Part shown: positions 14,239 to 19,164 of the stretch, piece by piece
How the letters are laid out: each line of letters begins with the position of its first letter
Numbering within the stretch: the first letter of the stretch is position 1
From: an uncultured Bacteroidales bacterium
Lineage (GTDB): Bacteria; Bacteroidota; Bacteroidia; Bacteroidales; UBA932
Direction: 5' to 3'
DNA: 19,164 nt
NCBI GenBank assembly: GCA_946617545.1
Contig: CAMOKK010000010.1
Location: forward strand, 1 to 19,164
Translations under genes and position numbers: made by a program
Notes under the pieces: model-generated
Seen by the model: only the letters and a program-made list of their open reading frames with translations
Databases searched by the model: none
What the model was told of the DNA's origin: nothing

Positions 14239-16728
14239 ATGCACAGAATCTTTCTGCCCGTATATCATTTCTTCAAAGACCGTAAGGCCCTGTTGTATAC
14301 CCTTTTGATAGCCTCCACGGCTGTCTTCGCCTGGTTCGGTTCCAAGATTCAGCTGGAAGAGGACATTGTCAAGCTCCTTCCCCGCTCCTCCACCTCCAAC
14401 GAGCTGGCATTCAGCGATATCGGCCTTATAGACAAAATCTTTGTCCAGGTTACCTCACGGGACACTTTGAATCCGGTCCCCTCCAAGAAACTGGGTCAGG
14501 TGGCCGAGCAGTTCTGCCAGGCCGTGATGGAAAGGGACAGTGCCACGCATTATCTGACAGGTGCGCTGGCCCGGCTCAGCATAGACACCGCCATGGAAGC
14601 AATGGACTTTGGCCTTACACATCTGCCTTCTTTCATTGATACTGCCTGGTATAAGTACATTGATGCCGCCCTGGAGCCGGATGCTTTTGCTGAGCAGATG
14701 GAGGCCAATTACCAGCTGGTGATGGAGGATGAAACCGGAGACGATTCCCAACTGGCCAGCATGGACCCGCTGGGCCTCAGGAACGCCCTGTTCCAGGATT
14801 TGTTCGCAGACAGCAACATGGGCGGTTTCGCCATGGAGGACGGCTATCTTTTCTGCCCGGACAAGACCGTGGCCCTGGGCTTCCTCACGCCCGGCTTCGC
14901 CTACACCAATTCCGGTGAAGCCACCCGCATGATTGACATGCTGGACAAGGTGGCGGCCCGGCTGGAGGCCGAAAACCCGGATGTCCGTATCCTGATGCAC
15001 GGCAACCCCCACGGAAGCGTTTCCAATGCCGATACCATCAAGAAAGACTTGATCTGGACTATCGGCCTGTCCCTGCTCATTATCCTGGTCATCATGATGC
15101 TGAGCTTCCACCATCTCTCCTATATCTGGCAGCAGGTAGTTCCTGTCATATATGGCTCCCTCTTTGCCCTGGCCTGCATGTACTGGCTCAAGGGCGTCAT
15201 GTCCCTTATGGCCCTCGGTCTTAGCGCCGTGGTCATGGGCGTAGCCCTCAGTTACTGCCTGCATCTGCTCATCCACTATTATTACAGGGGGGATGCGGAA
15301 CAGACGCTCCGGGAAGAGTCCACGCCCATCTTCCTGGGCTGCCTCACCACCATCGGCGCCTTCCTGGGCCTCCTGTTCACGGAAAGCGACCTCCTGCGGG
15401 ATTTCGGCCTCTTTGCCACCTTCGCCCTCATCGGCAACACCTTCTTCGTGCTGGTGTTCCTTCCTCATTTCCTGCGCCCTTCGCAAATCCGCTTCAAACG
15501 CACGCATGGCTTCCCGCTGGTGGAAAAAATCAACAGCCTGCCCTGGGACCGCAATCCCTGGGTCATCGGCACCATGGTGGTCCTTATCCTCGTCGGAGTG
15601 GCCATGAGCCCCCGCGTGAAGTTTGACAGCGACCTCAATAACCTGGACTATGACAATGCCACCCTGCGGGAAAGCCAGGACTTGTATAACCGCAAGAACA
15701 ACGACGGCTACATGCATGAGTTCTTCGCCGCCTGGGACCAGGACAACCTGGACAAGGCGCTGGAATACAACGAAGGCTTCATCCATGTGCTGGATTCCCT
15801 GAAGGAAACGGGCATGGTCCATTCCTACGCTCCCATCGGCAAGCTCCTCCTGCATTCCACCGCCAAACAGCAGCAGCGGATCGATGCCTGGAACGCCTAC
15901 TGGACGCGCTCCCGGGTGCGGGACTTGCGGCTCCGCCTGGCCGAGGCCGAGCGCCAATATGGCCTCCCTTCCGGCTTCTACGACCCTTTCCTGGGCTTTA
16001 TCCGAAGTAAATACGAGCCTGGAAACCTGATTGAATCCGGCATTGTTCCCTCGGGTCTCCTCTCCAATTATGTAGAGAAGCAGGAAAGCGGCCGCTACAT
16101 GATTTTCACCGACGTCTCTTACGACAAGGAAGTCACCGCCCCCCTGTACAAGCAGCTCACTTCCACAGACCATGTCTTTGTCCTCAATCCCTTCTACTAT
16201 TGCCGCGACATGGTGGAGATTGTGCATGACGACTTCAACACGACGCTGTGGATTTCCAGTATCTTCGTGCTCCTGGTGCTCCTGCTGAGCTTCCGCAACA
16301 TCTGGATAGCCTTGGTGGCCTTCTTCCCCATGTTCATCAGCTGGTATGTGATGCAGGGTTATATGGCCATCTTCGGCCTGGAATTCAACCTGATCAACAT
16401 CGTTATCTCCACCTTCATTTACGGTATCGGCGTAGATTACAGCATCTTTGTGATGGAGGGCCTGCTGGCCGAAGCCCGCAAGGGAGAAAACAAGATGCTC
16501 AAATTCCATAAGGTGGCCATCTTCTACAGCGCCCTCATCCTGGCGGTGGTTACCTTCTCCCTCATCTTCGCCCGCCATCCGGCCATCCATTCCATCGGCC
16601 TTATCACGCTGATAGGCATGGCTTCCACCATCCTGATAACCTATTCCCTGCAACCCTGGATTTTCCGCAAGCTGTGCAAGATTCCCTTCTTCCGCCGCGG
16701 ATTCCGTATTCCTGAAAACCCCGAATGA
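14239..16728 (+). CDS. MMPL/RND-family exporter (HpnN-like)
   Basis: The 829-residue inner-membrane protein has RND/MMPL topology. There is one membrane segment near 17-35, a large periplasmic loop to about 268, and a cluster of membrane segments from about 270 to 455. A second large loop follows, then a final cluster from about 666 to the C terminus. MMPL motif GIGVDYSIF occurs at 729-737 with Asp733 as likely proton-relay residue; the equivalent place in the first half reads GVALSYCLH (334-342) with Ser338 instead. Relatives move lipids or other hydrophobic molecules from the inner membrane using proton motive force. The ATG at 14239 fits the first membrane segment and follows a promoter. 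The stop overlaps the start of the FakA-type gene (ATGA), suggesting coupled expression and a lipid-related substrate, which is inference. Confidence 0.85.
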   Translation: MHRIFLPVYHFFKDRKALLYTLLIASTAVFAWFGSKIQLEEDIVKLLPRSSTSNELAFSDIGLIDKIFVQVTSRDTLNPVPSKKLGQVAEQFCQAVMERDSATHYLTGALARLSIDTAMEAMDFGLTHLPSFIDTAWYKYIDAALEPDAFAEQMEANYQLVMEDETGDDSQLASMDPLGLRNALFQDLFADSNMGGFAMEDGYLFCPDKTVALGFLTPGFAYTNSGEATRMIDMLDKVAARLEAENPDVRILMHGNPHGSVSNADTIKKDLIWTIGLSLLIILVIMMLSFHHLSYIWQQVVPVIYGSLFALACMYWLKGVMSLMALGLSAVVMGVALSYCLHLLIHYYYRGDAEQTLREESTPIFLGCLTTIGAFLGLLFTESDLLRDFGLFATFALIGNTFFVLVFLPHFLRPSQIRFKRTHGFPLVEKINSLPWDRNPWVIGTMVVLILVGVAMSPRVKFDSDLNNLDYDNATLRESQDLYNRKNNDGYMHEFFAAWDQDNLDKALEYNEGFIHVLDSLKETGMVHSYAPIGKLLLHSTAKQQQRIDAWNAYWTRSRVRDLRLRLAEAERQYGLPSGFYDPFLGFIRSKYEPGNLIESGIVPSGLLSNYVEKQESGRYMIFTDVSYDKEVTAPLYKQLTSTDHVFVLNPFYYCRDMVEIVHDDFNTTLWISSIFVLLVLLLSFRNIWIALVAFFPMFISWYVMQGYMAIFGLEFNLINIVISTFIYGIGVDYSIFVMEGLLAEARKGENKMLKFHKVAIFYSALILAVVTFSLIFARHPAIHSIGLITLIGMASTILITYSLQPWIFRKLCKIPFFRRGFRIPENPE

Positions 16729-18320
16729 ACCTGAACGCCCAACTATACCTGAACCTGGTTAGGGGCGGTGCCGCCCGCCTGGCAGAGAACCGCCAGGAAA
16801 TCAACGACCTCAATGTGTTTCCCATCCCGGACGGGGATACGGGTGACAATATGTACATGACCATCGAGGCCGGTACCCATGCCTCCGGGAACACGCTGGG
16901 AGAAATGGCCGCCGCGGTTTCCGGCGGCATGCTGCTGGGAGCCCGGGGCAACTCCGGCGTTATCCTTTCCCGTATCTTCGCCGGCATGGGAAAGGCCTTC
17001 AAGGGGCTTGAGCAGGCCGATGTCCAGGCCCTCTCCAAGGCCATGGCCGCCGCCGTAAAAGAAGCCTACGGCGCCGTTTCCCATCCGGTGGAAGGAACCA
17101 TCCTCACGGTGCTCCGGGAGGGCGTCCGGGCGGCCGAGGGCTCTTCTTCCATAGAGGAATACATGGATTTGATGATAGCCGGCATGGACCTTTCCCTGCA
17201 GCATACGCCGGAACTCTTGAACGTGCTCAAGAAAGCCGGTGTGGTGGACAGCGGCGGTGCCGGGCTCCTCTCCGTTGCAGAAGGAATGCGGGCGGCCCTC
17301 AAGGGCGAGATGGCCTTTGAAACGGAAGCTGCGGCGCTTCCGCAGGCTGCCCCAATTGATTTTGACGCTTTTACGGAAGACAGCGAACTGGAGTTTGGCT
17401 ATTGCACGGAGTTCCTCCTGAGGCTCCAGCGCTCCAAAGTGGACCTGGAACATTTTGATGAGGGGGTGATATCGGCCTGGCTGGCCACGCAGGGAGATTC
17501 CCTGGTGTTTTTCCGGGACGGTTCCATCGTCAAGGTGCACATTCATACCAAAGACCCCGGTGCGGTGCTTTCCAAATGCCGGCAATGGGGCGAATACCTT
17601 ACCGTCAAGGTGGAGAACATGACCCTGCAGCACCATGAGAATCACATGGACAAGCGCTTCAAGAGAAACGAGAAAGCCTTTGGAATTGTAACAGTTGCAG
17701 CCGGAGAAGGCCTGGAAGCCACTTTCCGGGAAATGGGGGCCGATGCCGTCATCCGGGGCGGCCAGACCATGAACCCCTCTGTGGAGAGTTTCATCGAGGC
17801 CTTCCAAAGCGTACAGGCCCAGACCATCCTGGTCTTCCCCAACAACGGCAACATCCTCCTGACAGCCCGGCAGGCGGCCGGCCTCTATAAAGACGCCCGC
17901 GTAGAAGTGGTTCCCACCCAGACGCTGGGAGAAGGCTACTACGCCATGGCCAACCTCCAAGCGGATCTTCCCATAGAAGAGCTCCTGCAAAGCCTGGAGG
18001 AAGCGGCAGCCTCCGTTACCACCGGCTCTGTGTCCAGGGCCATCCGCAGCACGGCCGAGGCCCGGGAAGGAGATTATATCGGCTTCTGCGGAAAGGAGAT
18101 TCTTTGCAGCAGCCCTTCCCGAGAAGACTGCCTGAAGGCGCTGGCCGCCAAGCTGGACGCCGCATCGGCCGACCTTGTGATTCTCCTGCAGGGCGGAGAA
18201 GTTCCCGCGGAGGAAGCCCGTACCATGCAGGAAAGCCTGCAAAAGGCCTCTCCCCTTTCGGAGGTTATTCTGATTGACGGAAAACAAGCTGTTTACGATT
18301 ATATCTTAGTGCTATGTTAA
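16725..18320 (+). CDS. fakA: DAK2-domain fatty acid kinase subunit (FakA/YloV type)
   Basis: The 531-residue protein has the DAK2 kinase domain at about 1-200, with DLNVFPIPDGDTGDNMYMT (nucleotide and Mg binding Asp residues 36-41), LLGARGNSGVILSRIFAG (71-88), HPVEGTILTV and DSGGAGLLSV. The middle domain (about 225-305) has GYCTEFLLRL, GDSLVFF, KVHIHTKDPG and VKVENMTLQHHEN. The C-terminal domain (about 315-531) has TVAAGEGLEATF and VFPNNGNIL. All three domains match FakA, the ATP-dependent kinase that phosphorylates a fatty acid presented by FakB to give acyl phosphate for PlsX/PlsY. It overlaps the exporter stop by four bases and the following degV-type start by seven. FakA is best known from Firmicutes, so its presence here is noteworthy. 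The symbol is assigned by domain match, not experiment. Confidence 0.85.
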   Translation: MNLNAQLYLNLVRGGAARLAENRQEINDLNVFPIPDGDTGDNMYMTIEAGTHASGNTLGEMAAAVSGGMLLGARGNSGVILSRIFAGMGKAFKGLEQADVQALSKAMAAAVKEAYGAVSHPVEGTILTVLREGVRAAEGSSSIEEYMDLMIAGMDLSLQHTPELLNVLKKAGVVDSGGAGLLSVAEGMRAALKGEMAFETEAAALPQAAPIDFDAFTEDSELEFGYCTEFLLRLQRSKVDLEHFDEGVISAWLATQGDSLVFFRDGSIVKVHIHTKDPGAVLSKCRQWGEYLTVKVENMTLQHHENHMDKRFKRNEKAFGIVTVAAGEGLEATFREMGADAVIRGGQTMNPSVESFIEAFQSVQAQTILVFPNNGNILLTARQAAGLYKDARVEVVPTQTLGEGYYAMANLQADLPIEELLQSLEEAAASVTTGSVSRAIRSTAEAREGDYIGFCGKEILCSSPSREDCLKALAAKLDAASADLVILLQGGEVPAEEARTMQESLQKASPLSEVILIDGKQAVYDYILVLC

Positions 18321-19164
18321 AGTTATACACGGATACCGATACCGATTTCACCCCTTCACTGGCGGCCGAATACGGGTACAGCCTCATCTCCATGCCTTAC
18401 AGCATCGAGGCCCGGACCACCTATCCTTACGTTGATTTCGAGACCTTCGACGCGCATGCCTTCTATGACAGGCTCCGTGGCGGCGTTCTGCCCACCACCA
18501 GCGCCATCTCCAAGGAACAGTACATCCAGTACTTCGAGAAGGACTTCGCGGCCGGAAACGAGATTCTCTATGTCCACTTCTCCCGCGCCATGACCAATAC
18601 CTTCGACGCCATGGACCAGGCCGTAGCCGAGCTGAGGGAGAAGTACCCGGCCGCCCGTTTCGAAGAGATTGACACCAAGGGCATCACTACCATCAGCTAC
18701 GCCATCGTGCGCGAGGTGGGAGACCTGGTGAAGGCCGGCAAGACCCTGGACGAAGTCCTGGCCTGGGCCGCCGTGGAGGTAGACCATTTCGCCATGTATT
18801 TCTTTGCCGATGACCTCAAGTTCTTCCGCCGCAGCGGCCGTGTAGGAGGCCTTGCCGCCACCATGGGCACCCTGATTGGGGTGCGTCCCCTCATCCACAT
18901 GAGCCAGGAAGGCAAGATGGTTTCCGTCGGCACCGCCAAGGGCCGGCCCAAGGCCATCGACTTCCTGCTCGGCAAGGTGGGAGAACTGGGCTGTGACCTG
19001 CAGGAACACCGGATTTGCATCGGCCATTCCGACGCTCCGGAAATTGCCCATGAACTGGGCCGCCTGATTGAGGAGAAATACGGGAAACAAAATCTTGTTT
19101 ATGTGGACGTGAACCCCACGGCCGGCAGCCACTGCGGCCCCAACGGCGTGGGCGTCTGCTTCCA
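18314..19164 (+). CDS. DegV-family fatty-acid-binding protein (FakB type), 3' end cut
   Basis: 283 residues are visible and the frame is still open at the window end; the family is usually 280-300, so only a few residues are missing. Features: KLYTDTDTDF at the N terminus (the TDSxxDLP position), LPTTSAISKEQY (59-70), KFFRRSGRVGG with the conserved Arg region (169-179), IGVRPLIHMSQEGKM (188-202) and GSHCGPNGVGV near the end, the place of the phosphate-contacting His/Gly loop. DegV proteins bind a fatty acid and, as FakB, present its carboxylate to FakA. The start ATG lies inside the end of fakA (CTATGTTAA), a seven-base overlap, which strongly suggests the pair acts together. The loop HFSRAMTNTFDAM (88-100) departs from the usual SSGLSGTY pattern. 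Confidence 0.83.
   Translation, partial: MLKLYTDTDTDFTPSLAAEYGYSLISMPYSIEARTTYPYVDFETFDAHAFYDRLRGGVLPTTSAISKEQYIQYFEKDFAAGNEILYVHFSRAMTNTFDAMDQAVAELREKYPAARFEEIDTKGITTISYAIVREVGDLVKAGKTLDEVLAWAAVEVDHFAMYFFADDLKFFRRSGRVGGLAATMGTLIGVRPLIHMSQEGKMVSVGTAKGRPKAIDFLLGKVGELGCDLQEHRICIGHSDAPEIAHELGRLIEEKYGKQNLVYVDVNPTAGSHCGPNGVGVCF

Noticed and set aside
14455..16653. Very long minus-strand open frame (732 codons) opposite the MMPL exporter; similar ones at 16743-18287 and 2899-4263
   Set aside because: They lie codon-for-codon over clear genes and have low-complexity His/Glu/Gly/Val-rich translations, as expected when a GC-rich gene avoids stop-generating codons on the other strand. No family motif is visible.

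Overview
The window is a gene-dense stretch of a Bacteroidota chromosome, most likely Bacteroidales from a gut-type, rather GC-rich lineage. The evidence is: (i) -7 promoter elements of the Bacteroidota form TAnnTTTG sit just upstream of most transcription units; (ii) Bacteroidota-typical families are present (DUF5683 protein behind parAB, helix-hairpin-helix/beta-barrel outer-membrane protein, MMPL exporter); (iii) there are almost no Shine-Dalgarno sequences. Genus cannot be told from the sequence. No rRNA, tRNA, CRISPR array, insertion sequence or phage gene was seen.

Layout. 1-386: the 3' end of a plus-strand reading frame that joins aldo/keto-reductase sequence directly to a cupin domain. 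431-1159 (minus): AlkD-type DNA alkylation repair protein. 1449-2591 (plus): GNAT-fold acyltransferase-like protein of unknown substrate, meeting a minus-strand operon tail to tail. That operon, read from 7187 down to 2588, is priA-like / class-C beta-lactamase-fold lipoprotein / acyl-CoA (or acyl-ACP) synthetase / acyl carrier protein, with 1-16 base gaps or start-stop overlaps. A divergent promoter region at 7188-7314 separates it from the plus-strand unit parA-parB-DUF5683-lytic transglycosylase (7315-11316). 11317-12442 (minus): adk and hpt. 12560-14185 (plus): helix-hairpin-helix/beta-barrel protein. 14239-end (plus): MMPL/RND exporter, FakA-type DAK2 fatty acid kinase and a DegV/FakB-type fatty-acid-binding protein cut by the window edge, all with overlapping starts and stops.

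How the genes may work together. Two loci point to acyl-chain handling. One is the synthetase-ACP pair facing a GNAT-like protein (activation, carriage and possibly transfer of an acyl group). The other is FakA-FakB coupled to an MMPL exporter (phosphorylation of fatty acids, perhaps with lipid export or recycling). The parAB unit ties chromosome segregation to an envelope protein and a murein hydrolase. hpt-adk is purine salvage and nucleotide housekeeping.

Most unusual points: the AKR-cupin chimera at the left edge; a PriA homologue of only 567 residues with no zinc-binding cysteine cluster, a broken Walker A motif and a broken motif VI, yet an intact reading frame; a 10-base-period direct repeat resembling parS half-sites between the divergent priA and parA promoters; and very short predicted leaders. 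Gene functions are inferred from remembered family motifs; no database search was run.
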